From assembly GCA_026874595.1 (NCBI GenBank), contig CM049306.1:28137519-28201518 (forward strand): DNA of 64,000 bases. Reading direction: 5' to 3'. This document shows positions 1-11,620 of the stretch, piece by piece. The DNA comes from Sipunculus nudus. Lineage: Eukaryota; Annelida; Sipuncula; Golfingiida; Sipunculidae. The translations under genes were made by a program, and so were the position numbers. The notes under the pieces were generated by a model. It had not been told where the DNA came from and did not search any database. It saw nothing but the letters and a program-made list of their open reading frames with translations. Position 1 is the stretch's first letter; each line of letters begins with the position of its first letter.

Positions 1-1211
1 AAAGCAGTGGTACAATATTATATCATGTACAACCTCAAAGTCTGTGTAGCACACAGTAATGTATATACAGGTATATAGTATTTAGGTTAGCACACAAGGC
101 TACTTGTGTACTTGAAGATTGTCAATTCCCTTCTGAAATAGCCCAGGGCTATTACTAGAATTATTTGTTGTTTAATACCCACTTGTTCTTGTAACCTCAG
201 TACCAGACAGTTTTGGTTATCATCATGTATACAGCATATATTGTTACCACTTTTAAATACAATGGCAAATGACCAGTCTACTTTCCTTTAATAAATGCCT
301 GTAATGCTATCACTGTCCTGGATCCTTTTGGTGTCCTGTATTTGTAAAGCCTTTGTTGATGTAGCTATGAGTGTTTTTACACAGTGCAAAGTTATCTAAG
401 GCCACCAAGCTCAATAATTTAAACAGATTGGTGTCGATCTAGACCCAGTTGTGGGTCTATAGACGTTGATCCTCTTTGGTAGTTTCTTGAAATATCTTCC
501 TATGAGCCCGGCACCACAAGTTCAAATACGGATTCAAGTGCAGCTTTTAAAGATTATTCATACAAACACTGAAATATATCCATGACACCCGGTAGTTTCA
601 CATGACTGTGTGGTCAATAATTAAACTGTTCAATATTGTTCACATACAGTAACAATTTAACACTTGTGATTTGATATTCCGCTATAATTCAGAGAACATG
701 CAGTCATTCCACTTATTCATTGAAAATGGATCCAGCAAAGAACACCAGTAATGACCTGATGACATTCCATGCATAATGTTGCCCAAGATAATTTGCTTTT
801 AATAGTAATACTGTCTACTGGCTCAGTCAGTGTTTGGGCATTATATATATTCTCTGAATACTCAAGTTTTCTAAGCAGACATCATTTCATTTGCCAACAG
901 CCAACACTTTATCATGCAAATAAGTCTATATAAGTGCGCTGCTGACAACAATTTTCCACCACTGAAGATGTATGGAAAACTACCCATGGTGCAGGTCAAT
1001 AGTCTCAGCTTTGGGGAACCCCAGTGTGTGTGACGTCATACGTGTTTATTTACTTTGCTTGCTCTGGGTACTCCCTTGCTGCACAAGAGAGATCCGGAAA
1101 AGACAGGACCGAGGGATGTCAGCATGTTACCATGGAGAAATATCCTTGTTTACAATTACATTTGGCAATTACCACGTTTATTTGGTATTTAAAGTGTTAA
1201 AGAACACTTAC
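1..1211. other. Non-coding; probably intron 1 of the leftward copine-like gene
   Basis: No supported exon, RNA gene or clear transposon ends were found. The sequence is AT-rich and the open frames around 972-1268 have no recognisable domain or splice context. If the exon at 1212-1291 is real, this is the start of its first intron. Confidence 0.35.
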
Positions 1212-1291
1212 CGCACAGAAACAGATAGTTCAACTTGGGATAACGGGATTGAAGCGGCTCCAGGCTGAAAACTTGCTCCCTGGTACTCCAT
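1212..1291 (-). CDS. Probable first coding exon of a copine (partial gene, continues off the left edge)
   Basis: Reading leftwards from an ATG at 1291, 26 codons plus two bases run to a strong GTAAGTG donor at 1211. The peptide ends SIPLSQVELSVSVR (the R spans the junction). This resembles the start of CPNE5/8/9-type copines, where a short variable leader is followed by a motif like SIPATKVEITVSCRNLL at the first strand of C2 domain A. Copines are calcium-dependent phospholipid-binding proteins with two C2 domains and a vWA-like domain. Here the usual Cys of SVSC is Val. No second exon is visible in 1-1211, so that stretch would be intron 1. The match is short, so the family call is moderate; the exon itself (ATG, open frame, good donor) is more secure than its name. 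It is divergent from PSTK, about 2 kb away. Confidence 0.5.
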
Positions 1292-2174
1292 TTTGCATTT
1301 GCTGAGCATTCACGTGAGGTCATGACCTTACGCCATTCTCCGCTCTTTGACCTTTGACCAGTATTCATTTCACAACTACCTTGCAGTGACGTAAGATGAC
1401 ACGCATTGGTTGAGTGCGCCACCATGCGGAGATCAGCTGTGACATGAACAAAATAAAACAAAAAAAAAAAGCTTGTTCTTTTTGGATATTTATGAGAGTA
1501 GCTAATATTCCTGATAAGCGGGTGTTTGTCCGGGGGGGGGGGGGGGTGTCCCAGTAGTAATTTTTTATAGACAGATTCTGAAAAATGTAGTTTGAATTAA
1601 GTTCATACCGGTATATAATGAAAATGCCGAAGCAGTAATTACTCTTAAAAGTGCGATGAACCAACCGAAGCGTCCTTTGACAAACCTGTCTTTAATTGAT
1701 TTTAGGCTTCCCTTAGAGATAACATGTTGTCAGAAAGGGAATGTTACTAGTAGATGCGATCAGCCAAGGAATCATGTCGGGACACGTAAGGTTTTTAATT
1801 CTTTATTCTGAAGCCGGTTCAGTCTACAAATTAACAAAATATAAATTCACTTTAATGTTTAAAGGTTAATCTCATAGCATATAAGTATGGGCATGGATGA
1901 ATAAATATATAATGATTTCCTAATCCGTTCTGTGTATGGATGATATTTACAGGGGAACCATCAATTCAATATTTATGAAAATCCAACTGCGTGTTACAGT
2001 ATTATAATAAATAGATAAATAATATAAATATAAAAGCATAAATTAAAACAAAGAAATTAATTCAAGTTGCGAAATATGTGAAGGAATATTCACCAAGATC
2101 CTAATTGGTTGAAAATCTATCCATTAATTGCTGGGGAAAAACTAAAAGCAAATACTTTTTCCTTTAGATGGTGG

Positions 2175-2240
<66 letters not shown>

Positions 2241-3299
2241 ATGCATGACTACACACTGCAACATAATATCTCGAAACACCAATAATAAAAAGTATACATA
2301 TGACTTGTGACTTTTTCTGGTGACGGATATAACCTAAACATATGTATAAACTGTATATGCTCGTATATGAAAGTATGGCAAATAACAAGGTGATAAGACT
2401 GCATGGAAAAAATAATGCGTCTTATTTCATCTGATAAGTGAACTTTTTAACAATTAACCTCAGCTGACTTCTTATTATTTTAAAATGATGGCACACACGA
2501 GTACTGATTCTATACCTGAGTAATGGACGCGGGGCTCCAGTACTCCTACCAGGACCAGTTCAGGTGTAAAAGCTTAAAAATACCATATATACGGAGTGAT
2601 TATCAAACGGAGAAGTATTGCAGCGGTATCATAAAATATTGCCCATTTACTCGAATAAAAAATAATGAATATAGTATTAGAGATGTGAATTTTCGTTATG
2701 TTTAAAATTATTGATAAGGTTTTAAACACCTTTATAAAACCAATAACAACAGTTTGTTTTTATCACCTGATTAGGAGTCTATTAGACCATACCCATCAGT
2801 AATAATCGCACTGGCGTAAATGTCGTCTGCGGTTTTCGGGCCCTGTAGGCCAGCATTGCCGGTTTTGTATATAAAATGAAACATACCGCTACATGCCTAA
2901 GGTTCTGGAAAATATTTGAACGGTTTTGGACGTAAACGTAAATAATTGGATTTTTTTTGGGGGGGGGGGAGGGGCCGTGTAGACTAAATCATGCAGTAGA
3001 ATACATATTAGAAGTGTAATTTCGATAAGCACTTGCCTGACCACTCTAAAATTATTCTTTTTTTAAAGCATCCCGTATAAAATGTTATGAAATGTATGAT
3101 TAATTAAAACGATTCATTTATACATTAAGAGCTGTGGGATTGGTGCTATTCAAGACAATTCTTTTATTCGCTCGCTTATTTCCTAGAAAAATGGCACACC
3201 CTCCAACAATTTGTATATGCAGACCTATGACGTATTGGAAATCCCCTACGTGGTGATTCGCATGTGGTGCGTTGACTGGCTGCCTAGGTTTATTCCATC
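1292..3299. other. Intergenic region between copine-like exon and PSTK
   Basis: This is the divergent spacer holding the promoters of both neighbours. The first 200 bases are richer in CG and contain CACGTG-like and TGACGTAA-like motifs that could be promoter elements of the leftward gene; this is inference only. The rest is AT-rich and holds a poly-G run near 1532-1546, a (TA)n tract at 2175-2238 and another G run near 2950-2970. No coding exon is supported. Confidence 0.4.
2175..2238. repeat. (TA)n microsatellite
   Basis: About 64 bases of TA dinucleotides, interrupted once by TG near 2191. Confidence 0.9.
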
Positions 3300-3575
3300 A
3301 TGTGTGCAGTCTGCATTTGTATCTTGTGTGGAATTCCGGCATCCGGGAAGACTAGTCTAGCAAAAAGGATAATTCATAATATAAACAGTAATGCGCCAAC
3401 AGACCTTGTAGACCACCAGGGCGATAATAAGGGCAATGAAACCAGTCCGTGTTGTCAAAAGGAATATCTAAAGTTGACAGCAGTGCACATACCTTATGAC
3501 AGCATCATTACTAACGAGAAAGAGTCCGATATCCTACAACAGTGTAATCAGGATAAAGATCAAGGCAACAACCAG
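3300..3575 (+). CDS. PSTK: PSTK exon 1 (ATP-binding P-loop)
   Basis: Residues 1-92, ending in phase 0 at CAG before GTGATC. It encodes the Walker A loop. The region after VHIPYD is longer and more polar than the human counterpart and is the least conserved part of the protein. Confidence 0.85.
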
Positions 3576-6500
3576 GTGATCACGAAAAAAAGAATTATCC
3601 GACTCTTAATATCATGTATCTCCCTGAGCCAGAATTTATTATTTCAATTTGTCGCCATATAATATAGGCTGTTGCTATTGGTCCGGGTCCGGACCCATTA
3701 TGCAGCCGGCTATTCGTCCGGCACTTCGTGTGCACATGCGCAGTAAGCAGTTGCACCGTAATGCGGAAGTGCCGGGCGCAGACTACGCACAGCTAATGGT
3801 CCGGCACACTTTGAAACTGACTCAGTACCGGACCTTCAGATGATATACGCACGGTGCGGCAGTGAGTGCCGGACCCGCAACAATTGAGCTATTGGTCTGG
3901 CAGTTTTATTTTATGTCACTTATAAGTTATACAGTAAAAATAGTCCGTGCCGGTAAGAGATTATTCTTTCCTCCAGTTGCGCAAGGCTGGGGAACAGGTC
4001 GCCAACCACGACGGCAGCCATAGCATTTGAAACGTTTTGTCCTTCTCGATGCTGGATGCTAGCCTAACAGCTAATTCACAGCCATTTTAGCAGGAAAGAA
4101 CGCCAGCACTGGCACAGCACGGCTCAGTTTGGCTGTACTAGTCAAAACAAGATGCCCATTTCCGGTTATCTGAGCAGTACGCCACTGCGCATGTAAACCG
4201 GAACTAGTATGGAAAATTAGCTGCACGGCAGTATTCACGGGTCCGGAGCTCTAGTCACTTTGTATAATATATGTTTCACCTATGTTTCTCTGCATGTTTG
4301 TTGATTTGTCTGTTTAGACATTACCCCAAAAAAACATGATTCAATTTTCACAAAATATTTTGATGAAGTGTATATTTGCCAGGGACCTCTGATAAAATAC
4401 TATTCAGCAAAATTTATGATTTATACGACTTAAATAATTGATATAGATTGTGTATGTTGAAACTAATGATGGTAATTAATGCAAAAATTCATTGTACATG
4501 TACAGAGCTGTAGGTGAGCATAATTAAACCCCATGCCATATAGTTTAGTTATAGTTTTGGGTTAAAGAATAAAAATCTCAGATGCATGATAACTATACAT
4601 TTAAAAAGGTTAGAGGGACATAATCAGGAACAATTTTATGCAAAATTCTTTCACAGTATCAGCTAGTTCAGTTTTACATTATATGATAGATAGCCAGCAA
4701 GATCATCCAAGTGCACCCATATGGCTGTTTAACACCTTGTTTTGGCTCTGTGTGTTGGTAAACCTAGTCCATGTGTGTCTGGTTACCATAACAAGGCCGC
4801 ATGACAGCTGGTTCGATTGTTAGCCACAAATGCAATGTTTCAGCAAGCAAGAACATGTATTACATTGTCTGGGTCGAGTTGGTCAGGTGTCACCTGATTG
4901 ACATATGCTGTGGCCTGGGCGAAGCAAGTGCTGTGTTTATGTTGACACCTGTGATTGCCCCGGTCCAATGTTTAAAACACTCGTTTACAGGAGTAGGCAA
5001 ATGGTTTCAAGGCAATTAATATTTTGACAGATACAAATTTATTTTTGGTGTTAATTCAATATGCATTATAGGTGAATGGACCCCTTTAATATTTGACCAA
5101 TTTCAGCTTGACAACATTAAACACAAACATACTGATTTAATTTTATAATATTCTTCTAAACAAAATAAAATCAATGAAGCTTTGCCAGTAAGGCAAAAAA
5201 AAAAATAAAAGGTATGGTTCTCAGTCACCGCCCATGTCAATTTTAATCCCCTTCATAAAAAATTTTCATTTTGATTTTCAATTAAAACTTACCAATTTTG
5301 AGCTCCAGCTGCTCAGACATTTCTTTCAACGACATAAAATAATACCATTTTGATCAAATTTCCCTTGTAATGTTGTGCTTTTACTTGTTTATCAAAACAG
5401 TTTGTTATTATCATGCTTTTTGCTGATCATATGACATTTTTATCTGAACATACAAAAAAGGTGGAAAAAAAATCACTAGCCCGCATTGATTTCTGAAAAA
5501 AAGTGCCTGAGAACCAAACCTTATTTTCTGTTTGGCCTAAAGTTCTCATTTTATCCTATTTGAAACATATGTTTTTGAAATAACATATGTTAGATTCATG
5601 CATTTATTTTATTAATTACAGGAATCCTTGTGGAAGCAGCATAGGAATTATATCTTGACATGCCTGGACCATACTATAGGAACATATTTAAAAGATAAAG
5701 CTGTAAGAGCTGAACTGGACTCACTTGATATACCAGCAGATATTAAAGAACATTACACTGGAGTTGTCCTGGAACAAGTTTTGAAATGTGGTTCTTTAAA
5801 AAGAGAACCTGTTGTGTTTATTGTGGATGATAACATGTACTACTCCAGTATGAGGTACCAATATTACCAACTGGCCAGAAAATGTAAGTCCATTATTCCA
5901 CTCAATAATGACAAAAAAATCAGTTATTTTGAAAATTTTATTATGCATATATTGTGAAAATAATGCAGTCAAATTTTCACAGTGCAAAAACACTTTTTTT
6001 AGTCATTGGCATTTTGAGTTTTACAAATCCTTCAATCATAATTTGATTATTTATTTTAAGTTTAAGCATAGTTGCCGAGTATTCATTATACATCAGAGCA
6101 AAACTGATCTCAGTAGAATGAGTTCAGAGAATTATAACTCTCTAAGTGAAACAGATGTATTCTCTCCTGTATTATGTCAATTTACTTTACAGTTTTGGAT
6201 CATTGAAATGTTTATAAAAAACTATTATAACTACTATTCATGTCAGTCTCTATCACATTTTATTTGTTATCATGTATCAGAATGATTGATTTGGGCATCT
6301 TTATTTTGTTCAGGGTTGTTTATGTTTATTAGGGCCCCGCTTGACAAGCAGGTGCCCTATAGAGATCACCGTGTCAGTCAGTCCTTCCGTCCATCCGTCC
6401 TTCAGTCCTTCTGTCAGTGACACTTTCTTTCGCGCGCGATAACTCAACAACAACATACTGCAGCTTTCCCAAATTCACAGGGATGATTGGTACCTATGAG

Positions 6501-9500
6501 GGCTCCATACCTATCGAATTCCAGACTTGTCAAATTCTAATATGGCCCCCACATCCCAATTGCTGACTTTCTTTTTGCGCGTGGTAACTCTACAACAACA
6601 TACTGCAGCTTTCCCTAATTCACAGGGTTCATTGGTACCTATGAGGGCTCCAGACCTATCAAATTACAGACTTGTCAAAATTCCAATATGGCTGCCACAG
6701 CCCAATCGCTGATTTTCTTTCGTGTGTGATTACTCAACAACAACATCCTGCAGCTTTTCTAAATTCACAGGAATGATTGGCACCTATGAGGGCTCCAGAC
6801 CTATCGAATTACAGACTTGTCCGAATTCCAATATGGCCGCCACAGCCCAATTGCTGATTTTCTTTAGTGCACATTAACTAAACAACAACATACTGCAGCT
6901 TTCCCAAATTAACAGGGTTAATTGGTACCTATGAGGGCTCCAGACCTATCAAATTACAGACTTGTGGGAATTCCAGTATGGCCACCACAGCCCAATCGCT
7001 GATTTTCTTTCGCGCATGATAACTCAACAACAACATACTGCAGCTTTCCCAAATTCACAGGGATGATTGGTACCTATGAGGGCTCCAGACCTATCGAATT
7101 TCAGACTTGTCGAAATTCTAATATGGCCGCCACAGCCCAATTGCTGACTTTCTTTCGCACGTGATAACTCAACAACAACATACTGCAGCTTTCCCTAATT
7201 CACAGGGTTGATTGGTACCTATGAGGGCTCCAGACCTATCGAATTGTCAAAATTCCAATATGGCCACCACAGCCCAATCGCTGATTTTCTTTAGCGCATG
7301 ATAACTCAACAACAACATACTGCAGCTTTCCCAAATTCACACGTTTGATTTGTACCTATGAGGGCTCCAGACCTATTGAATTACAGACTTGTCGGAATTC
7401 CAATATGTCCACCACAGCCCAATCGCTGATTTTCTTTCGCATGCAATAACTCAACAACAACATACTGCAGCTTTCCCAAATTCACAGGGATGATTGGTAC
7501 TTATAAAGGATCGTGACCTGTTGAATTACAGACCTGTTGGAATTCCAATATGGCCGCCACAGCCTGATGGCTGATTTTCTTTCGCACACAATAACTTAAC
7601 AACAACTTTCTGCAGCTGTCCCAATTTCACAGGGATCATTGGTCGATATGAGGGCTCCAGACCTATTGAATTACAGACTGGCTAAAAATCAAATATGGCT
7701 AACAGATTAAATTAATTGATTTTCTATTGCACACATTATTTCAGACATATCTTCTTTAATATCATTTGGTCCAGTAGAATTCTTTCCCTCATGCATACAG
7801 ATAAAAACCTGTTTCTGTTTGTCATATTTTTTTTCAAATTTAACTTAATTTTTCAGCCACATGTAAACTAATCCAGCACTTGCAGAAACGCGGGGCCCTC
7901 TGAGGACCATTGTCCGACCACATCTAGTTGGTGATATATAGCCATCGGTGTAAATAAATGGTCATATATGATTTATTTTCAGATGAGCTTGGTTTTGTTC
8001 AGGTTTGTCTGAGATGTAAAGTTGACACTGCATTAAAAAGGAATCAAGAACGATCAGTTCCAGTCAATTATGATGTCATTAAAACCATGGCAACCAAGAT
8101 AGAATACCCTGATATCCAGGGGAATCCATGGGAGAAAAATTCAATAACATTTAATGAAGGAGACAACATTGATATGTAAGTATCTTTTGTAATGTAGTTA
8201 GAATTTAAGGGGTATTTATTAGAATTTAAGGGATATTTTCTAATTAATATGTTACTTTTTCTTTTCCATCACAAACCTGTGACTATATTTCCTACCTTAA
8301 AGTTTGTAATTTTTTTACATGACTTTTTCTTACCCCAAATTGTGACTATTTACTTTTTCCTTTAAGCATGATTTCATTGACACATGGATTGTTATCCCTC
8401 ACAGAGCTGCTGTGGTAAGTCTGATACAGTCTGCACTGTGTCAGCCAGTAAAGAATACCCTGGAGCAGCAGCACCAGCAGAGGGAGGAAGCCAGGGTGAT
8501 GTGCTTCTCCAGCCTCATCCACCAGGCTGACCAGGTGCTGCGGAGACTGGTCTCAGATTCCATCAAAGATGCTAAAAGTGTGTACCAAGACTTATCTTTT
8601 GTAGCCGGTATCTTGTTGTGTTATTGGCAGGCACTGAAGCTTATAAATTAGCATTTTACATTGGGGCATTGTTTGATGTACTTTAATGTTTAACTGCCTT
8701 TCAGATTTTTAGCTCAGCTGACTATAAGTCATCTGAGCTTTAGTCATGGTCCATTGTCCGTCGTCCGTCCGTCTGTCCGTCCGTCCGTAGATGTGGCACG
8801 TTTTGAAACCGTAAGACCTAGGAATCCAAAATTCAGCATAATGTTAGATGTACCCAAGATCTCCTACCAAGCCGAAAACTGGGTCTTTGCGACTTCGTTC
8901 CTTTGAGAAATTAAGGAAAAACCTCAATTTTTTATTAAAAACCTATTTTCACACTTCAGGACTGCCTAATATTGAAACCACTCATCTGTTGTTCCTCATA
9001 TTTACCATAAATATTCCTCTATATAGTTCCTATGTACATGCCAGAAATTAGGTCTGTATTATATAATTTTAAAAAGTTATGGACCCAAACATAATGCATT
9101 TTGGAAAAAATCAGGAAAGATATTTGATCACTTAACACAAAACATGTTAAAGCTATGGACTTTTTTTCCAGTAATATAACTTTATTTTATCAAAATTAAA
9201 TTGTATACCCAAAATAAGATCAAAATCTTTTAAATTTTTTAAAATATTAACAAAAATAAAAAATTGGTACCTTAAATTTTGCCCAACTTTGACCATGGCA
9301 CGTTTTTTTCTGTAAGTTCTGTGGATCTAATTTTCACAGCATGTACAAATAAGGATTTAATCTGTTAAAATCTGAAATTTGAAAATAAAAGCTGCAAAAT
9401 TAGGCTAGTTATTGAATTTTTTTGGAGGCTCTTGTTGTATTCCCTTACATTGTCAAGCAGTCCACTGTGGTCACTGTTGGTCATTCAGTGCAGCTCTCTA

Positions 9501-11579
9501 TGCTCCCAAGGTTGTTGGCATAATGTTAGATGTCCCCAAGATCTCCTACCAAGCTGAAAACGGGGTCTTTGCGACTTTGTTCCTTTGAGAAATTAAGGAA
9601 AAACCTCAATTTTTTATTAAAAACCTATTTTCACATTTCAGGACAGCCTAACAACGAAACCACTCTCCTGTTTTTCCTCATATTTACCATAAATATTCCT
9701 CTATATAGTTCCTATGTACATGTCAGAAATTAGGTCTGTATTATATGATTTTAAAAAAGTTATGGGCTCAAACATAATGCATTTTGTAAAAAATCAGGAA
9801 AGATATTTGATCACTTAAAACAAAACATTTTAAAGCTATGGACTTTTTTCCAGTAATATATCTTGAATTAATTAAAATTAAATTGTATACCCAAAATTAG
9901 ATCAAAATCTGTAAATTTTTTTAAAAATATTAGCAAAAATAAAAAATAGGTACCTTAAATTGCCTAAATTGACCATGTCACATTTTTTTCTTATTAGTAC
10001 ATTTGATTTAATTTCCACAGCCAGTTTACATGTGGATTTAATTTGATGAATTTTGAATTTGAAAGTATAAGCTTAAAAATTAGTCTAGCTATTGAAGTTT
10101 TTTAGAAGCCTTAATGTATTTGTATTTTCTAGCATCATGACCCTACTTTTGTTTACCTGGTAGATGTAATTGTAAATATTCATATTCTTCCATACATTTC
10201 CTATGTTCATACCAAAATTTCGGTCAGTATTGCATAATTTGTTGAAGTTACAGGCCCAAACATAATGCACCTTGTAAAAAATCAGGATATATATTTACTC
10301 ACTTAAAATAAGAATGGCTGAGACTTTTTTTCAGGAATATAACATCATTTAATCAAGATTCAATTGTATACCAAAAATTAGATCTGAAAAATGCATTTTT
10401 TTTAAGTTATTAGCATAAATATAAAATCAATACCTTAAATTTTGCCCAACTTTGGCCACGGCACGATTTTTTCCTGTAAGTACTGTGGATGTTATTTTCA
10501 CAGCATGTACACATAAGGATTTAATCTGTTAAAATCTGAAATTTGAAAATAAAAGCTGCAAAATTAGGCTGGTGATTTAATTTGTTTGTAGGCTCTTGCT
10601 GTATTCCCTTACATTGTCAAGCAGTCGACTGAAGTCACTGTAGGTCATTCAGTGCAACTCTTAATGCTCCCCAGGCTATTATGTAATCCCATCACTCAGG
10701 CAAGCCCTCTCTCTTGTTGAGCTTGATCAGGCTGCCAGCATAAATACCACAGGGAGCCTTTCTCCCCCCCCCCCCCCACCCCATTTTGTTGACAGACGTG
10801 TACTCTAAACAAGATGAATCTTATAATTTCACATTTTTTCAGCGATGAACAGTAACAACAGAGACCCCTCCCTGATCCACTGCTTCGATACACAGGACTA
10901 ATATACAAGACAAAGCTTATAATTTTTATGTTAAAAAAATTCTTTTTGTCGAGACTTGGACAATTTTGATTTTTTTAAAGAACAAAATTTTCTGGAATTT
11001 AATCCTAATATTCAAATATGGTAAAATATAAGGACCTAATGTAAGTGCTAACTGACAAGATTTAAGAAGATATAAATACTTGGTAGCATTTCATTCATAT
11101 CTCTTAAAATTGGCGGGGCCTAGGTGTGAATAACACCGTTAAACCTAGTTTTTAAAATTAGGAATATTGGTCAAACTTTGTGGGATTAATTTTTAACTCA
11201 TATGGCCATATATTTAACTTTTGAAAACTTAATTACCTTCACACATTATTTGTTTATCAAATGGAACTTTTATATGACACTTACCGTAGGCCCATTTTTT
11301 CCCTTGGTGCATCACTAAATGGTTTCAGGCCAAAGGTTTCATTTATTACACAGTCCATATGCTTTAGCTCATGTCCATTATTCTATAATTTACAGAGGTT
11401 CATTTAAGCTGGGCCATTTTCTCTTAGCTTTTCAAATGGTTTCTGCTTTGATTACAGATGCAGGGTCCCACTCCAGGTCACTGGAGGTCAGCTATGCCAG
11501 GGTTTCTGATTTGTTACAGTCACTGGGGGAGATCCCCTGCTGTGACAGGTGTACAGTTATTCTCATATCACCACCCCAA

Positions 11580-11620
<41 letters not shown>

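Noticed and set aside
6425-7740. CRISPR-like regular repeats
   Set aside because: Whole units of 145 bp are repeated without unique spacers, and this is a eukaryotic intron.
8848-9733. Two near-identical 67-codon open frames at 8848 and 9530
   Set aside because: They are copies of the same position in a 682-bp tandem repeat inside an intron, without domain or splice support.
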